Assembly: GCA_024643985.1 (NCBI GenBank)
Contig: JAHELW010000005.1
Span: forward strand, 1-48,572
DNA: 48,572 nucleotides
Source: Myxococcales bacterium
Lineage (GTDB): Bacteria; Myxococcota_A; Polyangia; Polyangiales; Houyiibacteriaceae
Reading direction: 5' to 3'
Below, piece by piece: positions 9,048-17,748 of the stretch. The notes under the pieces were generated by a model. That model was not told the origin of the DNA. It ran no database searches and saw nothing but the letters and a program-made list of their open reading frames with translations. The translations under genes and the position numbers were made by a program. Each line of letters starts with the position of its first letter. Position 1 is the stretch's first letter.

Positions 9048-10502
9048 ATGCCGCTCGGCCCTCCCGACTCGCCCGCGTGGACAGCGGACGTCGACAATCC
9101 GTACCTCCACGGGCTCTACGCCCCGACGGTGCACGAAAGCTGCGCGTTCGACCTTCCCGTCGACGGGGAGCTTCCTGCGGACCTCGACGGAGCCTACGTT
9201 CGAAACGGTCCCAATTCGGTCTTTCCGCCTCGCAACGCCTACCACTGGTTCGACGGCGACGGAATGGTGCACGCCGTCTACTTCAGAGACCAGCGCGCGT
9301 CGTATCGGAGCCGCCTCGTACCGACCGCGGCGCTTCGGGAGGAGATGCGACGGGGCAGGGCGCTTTGGAACGGCATCATGGGGCCGCTCAATCTCGAAGA
9401 GCAAGACCTCCGCGCGAAGGACACCGCCAACACGGACGTCGTGTGGCACAACGGAAATCTCCACGCGCTGTGGTACCTGTGCGGCGAGCCGTACAAGCTC
9501 GACCCGCTCACGCTCGAGCCGCGCGGCGTCGACGACTTCCAGGGGCGGCGACGCACGACCATGTCTGCGCACCCCAAGGTCGACGAGAGAACCGGAGAGC
9601 TCGTCTGGTTCACGCTGTCGGAATTCGAGCCGCCATACATGACCTACGGGGTCTGCGACCAAGGCGGCCGACTCGTCCACCAGGTTCCAATCGATCTACC
9701 GGGCGTGCGCGCTCCGCACGACATCACGATCACCCGCAGATACTCGATCCTGCACGACTTCCCTTTCTTTCACGACACCGAGCTTCTCCGGAAGCACGGC
9801 TATCGTGTCGCACGATTCCACCGCGACATCCCGACGCGCTTCGGTGTGATTCCGAGGCGGGGCGGCACGGACGAGGTCCGTTGGTTCGAATTCGAGCCGG
9901 GTTACGTTTTACACATGGTCAACGCATGGGAGGAGGACGACTGGATCGTGATGGACGGCTGCTTCCAGCCCGATCCGTCCATCCGTCGAAACTCCGACGA
10001 AGGCGAGCTCGCGTCGATGTTGGCGTACCTCCGCATTCGAACGCACCTCCGCCGCTGGCGCATGAACCTCGCGACCGGTGAGCGCAAAGAGGAGCAGCTC
10101 GACGACCTGAACACGGAGTTCTGTCTGCCCGACACGCGCCTCTACGGAGAAAAGACACGCTTTTCCTACCATCAGTACTTGCCTCCCGACATGCACACCG
10201 TCGAGTTTCGCAGCCTGGTGAAGTACGACCACGAGGACGGCTCGCACCGGCGGTATGACTATCCGGAGGGCTGGTTTGCGAGCGAAGCCCCGTTTGCGCC
10301 CCGGGCAGGCGCGACCCGCGAAGACGACGGCTACGTCGTCACGATCATGATGAGCGTGGACGGCCGATCGGAGTCCTGGGTCTTCGACGCCAGGGAAATC
10401 GAGCGTGGCCCGCTCGCTCGGGTTCGGCTGCCGTCCCGGGTGCCCGCGGGCTTTCACGCGAAGTGGATTCCAGGCTCGCGCGTCTGGGGGGAGACCCGAT
10501 GA
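9048..10502 (+). CDS. Carotenoid/stilbene cleavage oxygenase (RPE65 family)
   Basis: This 484-residue protein belongs to the carotenoid cleavage dioxygenase family, non-heme Fe(II) enzymes that cut a double bond of carotenoids or stilbenes with O2. Family hallmarks are YVRNGPN and HWFDGDGMVH near the N-terminus, and candidate iron ligands in SAHPK, SILHDFP, LHMVNAWEE and the C-terminal AGFHAKW. No signal peptide is seen. The stop overlaps the start of the reductase gene (ATGA), so the two products are made together. The sequence does not distinguish an apocarotenoid-forming enzyme from a lignostilbene dioxygenase. Confidence 0.88.
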   Translation: MPLGPPDSPAWTADVDNPYLHGLYAPTVHESCAFDLPVDGELPADLDGAYVRNGPNSVFPPRNAYHWFDGDGMVHAVYFRDQRASYRSRLVPTAALREEMRRGRALWNGIMGPLNLEEQDLRAKDTANTDVVWHNGNLHALWYLCGEPYKLDPLTLEPRGVDDFQGRRRTTMSAHPKVDERTGELVWFTLSEFEPPYMTYGVCDQGGRLVHQVPIDLPGVRAPHDITITRRYSILHDFPFFHDTELLRKHGYRVARFHRDIPTRFGVIPRRGGTDEVRWFEFEPGYVLHMVNAWEEDDWIVMDGCFQPDPSIRRNSDEGELASMLAYLRIRTHLRRWRMNLATGERKEEQLDDLNTEFCLPDTRLYGEKTRFSYHQYLPPDMHTVEFRSLVKYDHEDGSHRRYDYPEGWFASEAPFAPRAGATREDDGYVVTIMMSVDGRSESWVFDAREIERGPLARVRLPSRVPAGFHAKWIPGSRVWGETR

Positions 10503-11488
10503 ACAAGCAAGTGCGGCTTGCCGCGAGGCCCGACGGCCTGCCCAAAGACACGGACTGGTCTTTCGACGCGAGCCCGGTGCCGGAGCCGGGCCCGGGACAG
10601 GTGCTGGTCCGAATCAGCCACGTCTCCCTCGATCCCGCGATGCGCGCATGGATGAACGAGGGGGCGACCTACATCGACGACGTGAAAGTCGGTGATGTCA
10701 TGCGCGCCGGCGCCGTGGGCCGCGTCGTGCGCTCGAACGCACCCGATCTCGCCGAAGGCGACGCCGTCAGGGGCGTGCTCGGCGTCCAGGAGTACGCGGT
10801 CGCCGGCGCCAACGAGCTCGACCGGCTCGACACCACGCTTGCACCGATCGAGCGGTACCTCGGCGTCCTCGGATGGCCCGGCATGACGGCCTATTTTGGT
10901 CTGCTCGAGATCGGCAAGCCGAACGAAGGGGACAGCGTGGTCGTTTCCGGCGCCGCCGGCGCGGTCGGAAGCATCACCGGACAAATCGCCAAGATCAAAG
11001 GCTGCCACGTGGTCGGCATCGCCGGCGGCACTGAAAAGTGCAGCTACCTAGTCGACGAGCTCGGGTTCGACGGCGCGATCGACTACAAGACCGAAAACAT
11101 TCGGAATCGCCTGAGCGAGCTCTGCCCGAGGGGCGTCGACGTCTTCTTCGACAACGTCGGCGGCGAAATCCTCGACGCGGTCTTGAGTCGGATCGCGATG
11201 AAAGCACGCGTCGTGATCTCCGGGGCGATCAGCCAGTACAACAGCGCCCGTTTCCGAGGTCCGAACAACTACATGGCGCTATTGACCCAGCGCGCGCGCA
11301 TGGAGGGTTTCGTGGTGTTCGACTACGCGCGCGACTATCCCCACGCCGCGGAACAGATCGTTCAATGGATCGCGGAAGGGAAGATCAAGGCCAAGGAGCA
11401 CGTCGTGAAGGGCATCGAGAGCTTTCCTTCGGCTTTCTTGCGCCTCTTCAGCGGGGAAAAGCTCGGCAAGCTGATTCTCGAAGTCTGA
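10499..11488 (+). CDS. NAD(P)-dependent MDR-family alkenal/enone reductase
   Basis: The 329-residue protein is a zinc-free medium-chain dehydrogenase/reductase of the leukotriene B4 dehydrogenase / CurA type, which reduces alpha,beta-unsaturated carbonyls with NADPH. The nucleotide-binding loop GAAGAVGSITGQIAKIKG is clear, and the N-terminal RISHVSLDPAMRAWMNE and central GGEILDAVL motifs fit this subfamily. The track start adds 12 residues; I chose ATG at 10499 because it overlaps the previous stop (ATGA) and begins at the normal family N-terminus. Coupling with a carotenoid oxygenase makes reduction of an apocarotenoid aldehyde or enone a reasonable, unproven role. Confidence 0.87.
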   Translation: MNKQVRLAARPDGLPKDTDWSFDASPVPEPGPGQVLVRISHVSLDPAMRAWMNEGATYIDDVKVGDVMRAGAVGRVVRSNAPDLAEGDAVRGVLGVQEYAVAGANELDRLDTTLAPIERYLGVLGWPGMTAYFGLLEIGKPNEGDSVVVSGAAGAVGSITGQIAKIKGCHVVGIAGGTEKCSYLVDELGFDGAIDYKTENIRNRLSELCPRGVDVFFDNVGGEILDAVLSRIAMKARVVISGAISQYNSARFRGPNNYMALLTQRARMEGFVVFDYARDYPHAAEQIVQWIAEGKIKAKEHVVKGIESFPSAFLRLFSGEKLGKLILEV

Positions 11489-11522
11489 GCGCCGGGCACG
11501 ACGCCGCGCCCGAGCCACTCGC

Positions 11523-11981
11523 TTAGGGGCAGCCCCCGGTGCAAATCCGGTAGGCGGCTTCGCACGCCATCGTGCAGTCCTTGTCCTTCATTTCGCATCG
11601 CGCGTTGCATTCCGCCCATCGGTCGTTGCAGAGGGGAGTGCAGCCCGAAGTGGGGTAGCCCGGGGGGGGTGTCCGTGGGTATTCGTGCTCGTAAGTCGGC
11701 GGCGGCTCGGGCGTGGGGTCCGCGATCGGGCGGGTCGAGCCGTCCACCGCGAGCTGCTGGAGCCGCATTTCCGCGTAGCGAACGCGCTCCGGAGGGTCGC
11801 CCTCGAGGCGGTCTCGAAGCCAGGCGGCCCAGCACTCGCGTCGCTGTTCGGGCGTGACGGACGGGTCGTAGTCGGCGCCGTAGCACTGCTCGTAGCGCTC
11901 CGTGCGTCTTTGGGCTTGTTTAAGGCTCGGTCCGCATGCAATTGAAACCAGGAGGCCACACGCGAGGATCCAACGAGCCAT
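11523..11981 (-). CDS. Small cysteine-rich putative lipoprotein
   Basis: The 152-residue product begins MARWILACGLLVSIAC, a short lipoprotein-like signal with Cys16 as a plausible but non-canonical lipidation site. The middle is Pro/Tyr-rich (PTPEPPPTYEHEYP) and the C-terminal 40 residues hold seven cysteines in a regular pattern (CTPLCNDRWAECNARC, then CTMACEAAYRICTGGC), suggesting disulfides in the periplasm or on the outer membrane. I do not recognise a family. I chose ATG at 11981 because it starts the signal peptide; the track start adds 50 residues without one. This ATG overlaps by two bases the ATG of the divergent methyltransferase gene, so one of the two starts may be wrong. Confidence 0.6.
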   Translation of the reverse strand: MARWILACGLLVSIACGPSLKQAQRRTERYEQCYGADYDPSVTPEQRRECWAAWLRDRLEGDPPERVRYAEMRLQQLAVDGSTRPIADPTPEPPPTYEHEYPRTPPPGYPTSGCTPLCNDRWAECNARCEMKDKDCTMACEAAYRICTGGCP

Positions 11982-12528
11982 GACCGCGGAAGGTAACACT
12001 CGGGACGCGACCCACCAACAGCCGGCAACCGGGTGGGGAACGTTCCAGGCCAAAGGTCTCGGAACGCTGTGGTTGGCGTGGAACGACACCGGATTGACAC
12101 GCGTTTCGTTCGAGCGCCTCGACGACGTCATCGCGGACGAGGCGCCCGTTCCCGAGCTCTACGCTGCTCCCCTAGCACGCTATTTCGACGGGGAGCCGGA
12201 GGACTTCGCTCGGGTGCCGCTCGATCTCAGCGGTACCGAGTTTCAGCTCCGAGTCTGGGCGGCTCTCCGTGAAATACCGTGGGGTCAGGTGCGGACCTAC
12301 GGCGGCATCGCGCAGCAGATCCAGTCGCCCCGGGCGATGCGAGCCGTGGGCCAAGCGAATCACGTCAACCCGATTCCGATCATCGTGCCGTGTCACCGCG
12401 TCGTCGAAGCGGGACATCACCTCGGCGGGTACGGCGGCGGGGTCGAGCGGAAGCAGCTTCTCCTCGAGCTCGAAGGGGTGAAGCTCCACGAGGGCGTCGT
12501 CCAGCCCGGACAGCTGGAGCTGTTCTAA
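11980..12528 (+). CDS. ogt: Methylated-DNA--protein-cysteine methyltransferase
   Basis: The 182-residue protein repairs O6-alkylguanine (and O4-alkylthymine) by irreversible transfer of the alkyl group to its own cysteine. The C-terminal domain has the winged-helix motif FQLRVWAALREIPWGQVRTYG, an Arg-finger/NHVNPIP stretch and the active-site IVPCHRV (Cys138), then GGYGGGVERKQLLLELEG. ATG at 11980 is the first good start; the track form adds 26 residues from the divergent gene. It ends exactly where the convergent UbiA gene ends, with no gap. It lacks an AraC-like Ada domain, so it is the Ogt type. Confidence 0.9.
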   Translation: MTAEGNTRDATHQQPATGWGTFQAKGLGTLWLAWNDTGLTRVSFERLDDVIADEAPVPELYAAPLARYFDGEPEDFARVPLDLSGTEFQLRVWAALREIPWGQVRTYGGIAQQIQSPRAMRAVGQANHVNPIPIIVPCHRVVEAGHHLGGYGGGVERKQLLLELEGVKLHEGVVQPGQLELF

Positions 12529-13992
12529 CTATCCGCCGTACCGTGCGGCGAGCAGGCAGCCCGCCACGGCGACACCTGCGAGAAGGCTGATTCGGTCCTT
12601 GACCGCGAACAGGACGGGGTCGTCGTGCATCTGGTCCCGCGCCGCGAGAAACCAGATGCGCATGATCCAGTAGACGAGGACGAGGCAGATGCCCCAGAGG
12701 ATCTGGTGGCGGGGATAGTAGGCGATGATTGCAGGCGTGTTGATGTAGAGCGCAAAAACGAGGACGGCGAGAAAGCCCGCGGCAGGCCCCGCGGAGACGA
12801 TGATGGGGATGTCGGCCGGGACGTAGTTGCGGCCCTTGATCGACGCGGCGCCGTCCGCCCTGATTTGAATCAGCTCCGAGTATCGCTTCACGAACGCGAG
12901 GCTCGTGAAGAAGAAGATCGAAAACGCCAGCAGCCATTCGGACAAGGGCACTCCGACGGCGACTCCGCCGGCCATGACCCGATAGGTGAAGAGCGACGCG
13001 AGCGTGAGCACGTCGACGATCATCTTCTGTTTGAGGACGAATGAATACGCCGTCGTGAGCGCGACGTAGCCGATGACGACGAAGACGAATCGCGGGTTGA
13101 CGAAGGCAACCGCCAGCCCGATCGACAGGACGAGCGCGGAAACGATGAGCCCGAGGGCTTCTGCGATGGTGAGGTCGCCTGCCGCCAGCGGACGGTTCCG
13201 TTTGGTCCTGTGCTGACGATCGGCGGAGAGGTCCACCAAGTCGTTCAGCACGTAGATCGACGATGCCGCGAAGTTGAAGGAAAGAAATGCCATCAAGGCG
13301 GTGAAGACGAGGTCGAGGTTGGTGTACTGGTGAGAGAAGTAGAGCGGGACGAACAGCAAGACGTTCTTGGCCCACTGGTGAGGCCGGAGCTCTTTCACGA
13401 TGGCCCGTAGCTTGTTGGGCCGCTTCACGAGAACCCTCGATCTCGTGACGCTTTGCTCCGCGCGCCTCTGGGTGGTGTTGCTCGGTGCGACCATGAGGGC
13501 GTCGTCCGCCGCTTTCCAAACGGGGAGGTCGGCCGAGGAATCGCCGATGTACTGAAAGCCGCCGTTTCCAAAGCGCGAAACCAAGAAATCGGCCTTTCGG
13601 CTCGCTTTGAGGTTGGTATCCGTTCGCGTCCCCACCGCCTCGTCGATCAGGTCGACGTGGGCCGCAACCGCGTCGGCGGTGCTCTGGTGCGAAGCGGTGA
13701 CGAGCAGAACCTTCCGGCCGTCGGCCCGCGCTTGGCGCATCTCGGCGAGAACTTCTGGACGGTACGGCAGCGCCGTCGCGTCGATGGTGACGCGCCGTGA
13801 CATGAAGCTCTTGAGTGCGACCCGTCCGCGGAACAGCGCTCCGAGCGCGGAAAAGATTCCCCACGGCGACGCTTTGATCAGCTCGAGAAGGCTCTCCGCC
13901 GTCGTGTCGGTGGCCACGAGCGTGCCGTCGAGATCGACGCAGAGCGGCGGCTTGACCGACTGCGAGCTCGAGTGCGCGGGAGGGCTGCTCAA
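12529..13992 (-). CDS. HAD phosphatase / UbiA prenyltransferase fusion (DPPR synthase-like)
   Basis: The 487-residue protein joins an N-terminal HAD phosphatase (about 15-195; DLDGT at D20/D22, GDSSADLP) to a polytopic UbiA transferase (about 205-487). The UbiA part has NDLVDLSADRQH from N250, TKRNRPLAAG and AGGVAVGVPLSEW. From memory this resembles mycobacterial decaprenyl-phosphate phosphoribosyltransferase more than quinone-pathway UbiA. In mycobacteria a separate phosphatase then removes the ribose 5-phosphate, so the fusion may join both steps of polyprenyl-phosphoryl-ribose formation; this is inference. The start is TTG with AGGA upstream. It follows valS by 12 bases on the same strand. 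Confidence 0.82.
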   Translation of the reverse strand: MSSPPAHSSSQSVKPPLCVDLDGTLVATDTTAESLLELIKASPWGIFSALGALFRGRVALKSFMSRRVTIDATALPYRPEVLAEMRQARADGRKVLLVTASHQSTADAVAAHVDLIDEAVGTRTDTNLKASRKADFLVSRFGNGGFQYIGDSSADLPVWKAADDALMVAPSNTTQRRAEQSVTRSRVLVKRPNKLRAIVKELRPHQWAKNVLLFVPLYFSHQYTNLDLVFTALMAFLSFNFAASSIYVLNDLVDLSADRQHRTKRNRPLAAGDLTIAEALGLIVSALVLSIGLAVAFVNPRFVFVVIGYVALTTAYSFVLKQKMIVDVLTLASLFTYRVMAGGVAVGVPLSEWLLAFSIFFFTSLAFVKRYSELIQIRADGAASIKGRNYVPADIPIIVSAGPAAGFLAVLVFALYINTPAIIAYYPRHQILWGICLVLVYWIMRIWFLAARDQMHDDPVLFAVKDRISLLAGVAVAGCLLAARYGG

Positions 13993-14004
13993 AGGGTCCT
14001 CTCT

Positions 14005-16767
14005 TCACAGGCTGCGCAGCGCAGCCTCCAACTGTTCGCGCTTTTCGCGAAGCTGAGACGCGTCGCGCCGGGATTTTTCGACGACGGCCTCCGGAGCGCG
14101 CTCGACGAAGCTCGGGTTCGCGAGCTTCTTTTCGACCGCTCCGAGCTCCTTGTCGAGCTTCTTCAGATCTCGCTCGAGACGGTCTCGCTCCTTTTCGGTA
14201 TCGATCACCCCGGGAACCGCGGCGCGGACGCCTGGATTGACGAAAACCGCGGCGTTGTCGAAGTGAGCCGACGCGTCGTCGAGCTTGCTGGCGTCCGCCT
14301 CGAACCGCATCTCGCAGCGCGCAAGCGTCTCGATTGTCGAACGCTCGGCCTCGAGCACGGCTCGGATACCGGGCTCCCCGGTATGCCAATGAATCGGCAT
14401 CGCGTGGCTCTTCGGCACGTCGTGCTCCGCGCGAATGGTGCGGGCGCTGCCGACGAACGCCTGGACCGCCTCGAAGTCGTGCTCGGCGGAGCGATCGACT
14501 TTGGCGTCGACCAGAGCCGACGGAAACCGGCTCACCATGATGCTCGGGGCCGCGCCGTCCCACTTCGGTACCCGCTGCCAGATCTCTTCGGTGATGTGCG
14601 GCATCATCGGGTGGAGCGCACGAAGCACCGTTTCCAGCACGTGAGCAAGAGTTGCCTCCGTCTCCGCGACCAGCGCCGCGTTGCCGGAGTCGAGCGCAGG
14701 CTTGCTCACCTCGAGGTACCAATCACAGAACTCGTCCCACACGAAGTGGTAGAGCGCGCCCGACGCTTCATCGAGGCGATACGCCTCGAGGCCGGTCGCA
14801 GCCACGTCTAGCGCATGGTAGAGGCGCGATAGAACCCAACGATTGGCGAGCGCCTTGGGTTCGGGGCACTGCTGCGTTGCCCGGGTCGTCGACCCTTCGA
14901 GGCGCATGAGGGCATAGCGAGAGGCGTTCCAGAGCTTGTTGGCGAAGTTGCGATACCCCTCGATGCGCTTGATCGACAAGGCAATGCGGCGCGACTGCGG
15001 CGAATAGCTCAACAGCGTCATGCGCAGCGCGTCCGCACCGTAGGCGGCGAATCCGTCGGGGTAGGTCGTGCGCAGGTACTTCAGGCCCGACTTCTTCGCG
15101 CCGGCCTTTTCAGCTTTTCCGAGGAGCTGGTCGACGGTCGCGCCGTGGATCACGTCGAGAGGATCCACGACGTTGCCCTTGACCTTGCTCATCTTTTCAC
15201 CGCGCTCGTCGGTGACGAGCCCCGCGAGAAGCACACGGGTGAAGGGCACCTCACCCATGAAGTGAAGCCCCATCATGATCATTCGCGCGACCCAGAAAAA
15301 CAGGATGTCGTACCCCGTTTCCATGTCTTGCGTCGGATAGAAACGCTGAAGCGAAAAGCTCTCGCCGGGCCACCCGAGCGTGGAAAAGGGCCACAGCCCG
15401 GAGCTGAACCACGTGTCGAGCACGTCTTCGTCCTGCCGGATCGAGGTGCTGCCGCAGTCGCCGCACTCGGTCGGATCCACTCGCGAAACCGTGACGTGCT
15501 CGCAGCGTCCGCAGTACCAGGCAGGGATGGGGTGACCCCACCAGAGCTGGCGGGAAATGCACCAGTCCTGGATGTTGCGAAGCCAGTGAAAATAGGTCTT
15601 CGTCCATTCGGACGGAAGAATCTGGATCGTTCCGTCTTCGACGGCGCGAATCGCCGGGGCTGCGAGCGGCTCCATCCTGACGAACCACTGCGTCGAAATC
15701 ATCGGCTCGACGATGGTTCCGGAGCGTTGGCTGCGGGGAAGCGTCATCATGTGCTTCTTGCGGCCCCGAACGAGCCCGCGATTGCCGAGCTCGATCTCGA
15801 CGGCCTTGCGGCCCTCGAACCGCTCGAGGCCCTGGAACGGGCCGGCGTTCTCGTTCAGCGTGCCGTCTAGATTGAGGATGTTGATTTCCTCGAGCCCGTG
15901 CCGTTTCCCCGTCGCGAAATCGTTCGGGTCGTGCGCCGGGGTGACCTTGACCACCCCCGTGCCGAACTCCGGGTCGACCAGCTCCGCGTCGCGAATGACC
16001 GGGATGAGACGGTCGACGAACGGGTGGCGGACGTATCGGCCGTGCAGGTGCCGGTAGCGTTCGTCATCCGGATGGATCGCGACCGCGGTGTCGCCAAGCA
16101 TCGTCTCCGGCCGCGTCGTCGACACGATCACTTCGCCGCCACCGTCGGCGAGCGGATAAGCGAAGTCGAACATCTCGCCTTCGACGTTCTCCTCCTGTTC
16201 GACTTCGAGGTCGGAAAGCACGGTCTGGGCCTCGACGTCCCAGTTGACGAGGCGCGTATCCCTATAGATGAGCCCCTCTTCGTAGAGGCGGACGAACGCC
16301 TCCCGCACGGCGAGCACCATGTCGGGATCCATGGTGAACTTCGTCCGCGGCCAGTCACAGGAAGCCCCCATCTTGCGAAGCTGCTGCAGGATGCGGCCTC
16401 CGGACTGCTCCTTCCACTGCCAGACTCGCTCGATGAACTTCTCGCGGCCGAGATCGTGGCGCGTGAGCCCTTCCTTTTTGAGCTGCCTTTCCACGACGAC
16501 CTGCGTCGCGATGCCCGCGTGGTCGATGCCCGGCACCCAGAGGGTGTTGTAGCCCTGCATCCGTTTGTGGCGGCAGAGCACGTCCTCGAAAGTCGTCCGG
16601 CACGCGTGCCCCATGTGCAGGGAGCCCGTGACGTTGGGCGGTGGAATGGCGAGCGTGTAGGTCGGGCGGTGATCGTCTGGGTCTTCGGAGGCAGAAAAGA
16701 AGCCGGACTTCTCCCAGAACTCGTACCAGCGGCCCTCCGCCTCGGTGGGCGAGTACTGCTTGGGCAT
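14005..16767 (-). CDS. valS: Valyl-tRNA synthetase
   Basis: The 920-residue protein charges tRNA-Val and has the expected class I layout: PPPNVTGSLHMGHA (HIGH motif at 51-54), the editing domain, the zinc-ribbon-like CGRCEHV...CGDCGST segment, KMSKVKGN (KMSK at 525-528), the anticodon-binding domain and a C-terminal coiled-coil arm (KERDRLERDLKKLDKELG). I chose ATG at 16767 (MPKQYSPTEAEGRW), which is where family members begin; another ATG seven codons upstream is possible. It lies 62 bases after the response regulator gene and 12 bases before the HAD-UbiA gene, all on the minus strand, so the three may be co-transcribed. Confidence 0.96.
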   Translation of the reverse strand: MPKQYSPTEAEGRWYEFWEKSGFFSASEDPDDHRPTYTLAIPPPNVTGSLHMGHACRTTFEDVLCRHKRMQGYNTLWVPGIDHAGIATQVVVERQLKKEGLTRHDLGREKFIERVWQWKEQSGGRILQQLRKMGASCDWPRTKFTMDPDMVLAVREAFVRLYEEGLIYRDTRLVNWDVEAQTVLSDLEVEQEENVEGEMFDFAYPLADGGGEVIVSTTRPETMLGDTAVAIHPDDERYRHLHGRYVRHPFVDRLIPVIRDAELVDPEFGTGVVKVTPAHDPNDFATGKRHGLEEINILNLDGTLNENAGPFQGLERFEGRKAVEIELGNRGLVRGRKKHMMTLPRSQRSGTIVEPMISTQWFVRMEPLAAPAIRAVEDGTIQILPSEWTKTYFHWLRNIQDWCISRQLWWGHPIPAWYCGRCEHVTVSRVDPTECGDCGSTSIRQDEDVLDTWFSSGLWPFSTLGWPGESFSLQRFYPTQDMETGYDILFFWVARMIMMGLHFMGEVPFTRVLLAGLVTDERGEKMSKVKGNVVDPLDVIHGATVDQLLGKAEKAGAKKSGLKYLRTTYPDGFAAYGADALRMTLLSYSPQSRRIALSIKRIEGYRNFANKLWNASRYALMRLEGSTTRATQQCPEPKALANRWVLSRLYHALDVAATGLEAYRLDEASGALYHFVWDEFCDWYLEVSKPALDSGNAALVAETEATLAHVLETVLRALHPMMPHITEEIWQRVPKWDGAAPSIMVSRFPSALVDAKVDRSAEHDFEAVQAFVGSARTIRAEHDVPKSHAMPIHWHTGEPGIRAVLEAERSTIETLARCEMRFEADASKLDDASAHFDNAAVFVNPGVRAAVPGVIDTEKERDRLERDLKKLDKELGAVEKKLANPSFVERAPEAVVEKSRRDASQLREKREQLEAALRSL

Positions 16768-16829
16768 CTCGTCCGCTCGTGGCCTCATCCGACCGACCGT
16801 GTGCGGTGAAATCGAGGGCCAGTCAAGTC

Positions 16830-17654
16830 TCAGTCGCCGACGAGACGGTGCAGCTCTTCGCGGATCATCGCTTCTGCGAGCTCGGGCACGACCTCCCATA
16901 CGACGCGCTCCACGACCTCGGCGGAAAGCTTGAGCACGCCCTCGACCTGCTCGGGCGTCAAACCGAGAGTCTGCAGCCTTTCGACGACCGAGTGAGAGAT
17001 CGCCTCTCCTGCAGCGGACGAGGTCTGCGCCGGAACCGGCGCCGACGAAATCGGAGCCCTCTCGACGGGAGCCGCCGGAGGCAGGGACGAGGCGACTGCG
17101 GTACGCGACGTGACCGGAGCGCCGCTCAGGCGCGTGCTCATCGGCGTCGGGGCCATCGGACGCGCCGAGGGGCCGTTCACGGGAAGCGGAGGCGGCGTGG
17201 GCCGGTACGATGGCTGCGCGACCGGCTGTGGCGGCGTGGTCGCCGGCCGGGCCATGGGGATCGAGGGCGCCTCGAAGAGCGCTTCGGCCCGTCCCGCAAG
17301 GCTGGTGGCTTTGTCGATCGCTTCCTGCGTATCGAAAGGTTTGAGTATGTGGTCGTCCGCGCCGACTTCTACGGCGCGGGCCTCGTCGAGCGGCCGGTGC
17401 TGGCTCGCCATCAACACGACGGACGTTCCCGCGAGCTGCGGATCGGCCTTCAGCTGGCGCGTGACCTCGTACCCATCGATTCCGGGAAGCGACGCGTCGA
17501 TGAACGCGACGTCGGGACCGAAATCCCGGCCTTGCTGAAGCGCGAGCTCACCGCTCTCCACCGCGAGCAGCTCGGCATGCTCACCGGCAAACGTCATCTC
17601 GATGACCTTGCGCATGGTCACGCTATCTTCGACGACTAGGATCCTCATCGACAT
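16830..17654 (-). CDS. Single-domain response regulator with Pro-rich linker and conserved helical tail
   Basis: The 274-residue protein has an N-terminal receiver domain (3-125: VVEDSVTMRKV, phosphoacceptor Asp53 in FIDASLPG, Lys in ILKPFD). A low-complexity Pro/Ala/Ser linker (about 135-225) follows, then a C-terminal helical segment (LGLTPEQVEGVLKLSAEVVERVVWEVVPELAEAMIREEL). No DNA-binding or enzyme output domain is visible, so it probably signals by protein-protein contact. I recall a similar WEVVPELAE tail on other deltaproteobacterial receiver proteins, but its function is unknown to me. ATG at 17654 was preferred over TTG at 17657. It is divergent from trmB across a 111-base region with two inverted repeats. 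Confidence 0.82.
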   Translation of the reverse strand: MSMRILVVEDSVTMRKVIEMTFAGEHAELLAVESGELALQQGRDFGPDVAFIDASLPGIDGYEVTRQLKADPQLAGTSVVLMASQHRPLDEARAVEVGADDHILKPFDTQEAIDKATSLAGRAEALFEAPSIPMARPATTPPQPVAQPSYRPTPPPLPVNGPSARPMAPTPMSTRLSGAPVTSRTAVASSLPPAAPVERAPISSAPVPAQTSSAAGEAISHSVVERLQTLGLTPEQVEGVLKLSAEVVERVVWEVVPELAEAMIREELHRLVGD

Positions 17655-17672
17655 CAAGCCCCGTTTCTCGTT

Positions 17673-17690
17673 GTATGCTGGCTGGCATAC
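17673..17690. promoter_or_regulatory. Operator-like inverted repeat GTATGC-N6-GCATAC
   Basis: Perfect 6-bp arms separated by TGGCTG lie 19 bases upstream of the response regulator start, in the spacer it shares with the divergent trmB. The geometry suits a dimeric regulator. No known regulator consensus is recognised. Confidence 0.35.
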
Positions 17691-17732
17691 GCGATCGGGA
17701 CCTTCCCGGTCAAGAAGGAGCCCCTCCGGTTT

Positions 17733-17748
17733 GACCCCCCGGGGGGTC
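17733..17748. promoter_or_regulatory. 16-bp perfect palindrome GACCCCCCGGGGGGTC
   Basis: The palindrome has no spacer and ends 17 bases before the trmB start codon, just upstream of its GGAG ribosome-binding site. In RNA it cannot form a normal loop without losing central pairs, so a DNA-binding site is as likely as a hairpin. Perfect 16-bp palindromes are uncommon even in GC-rich DNA. Confidence 0.35.

Noticed and set aside
7265-9097. 610-residue minus-strand ORF in the GH31 region
   Set aside because: Arg-rich out-of-frame reading of the GH31 gene.
12380-14722. 780-residue minus-strand ORF
   Set aside because: It lies in another frame across valS and the HAD-UbiA gene, both of which have clear motifs. 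Its Arg/Gly-rich composition is that of a GC-rich shadow frame.
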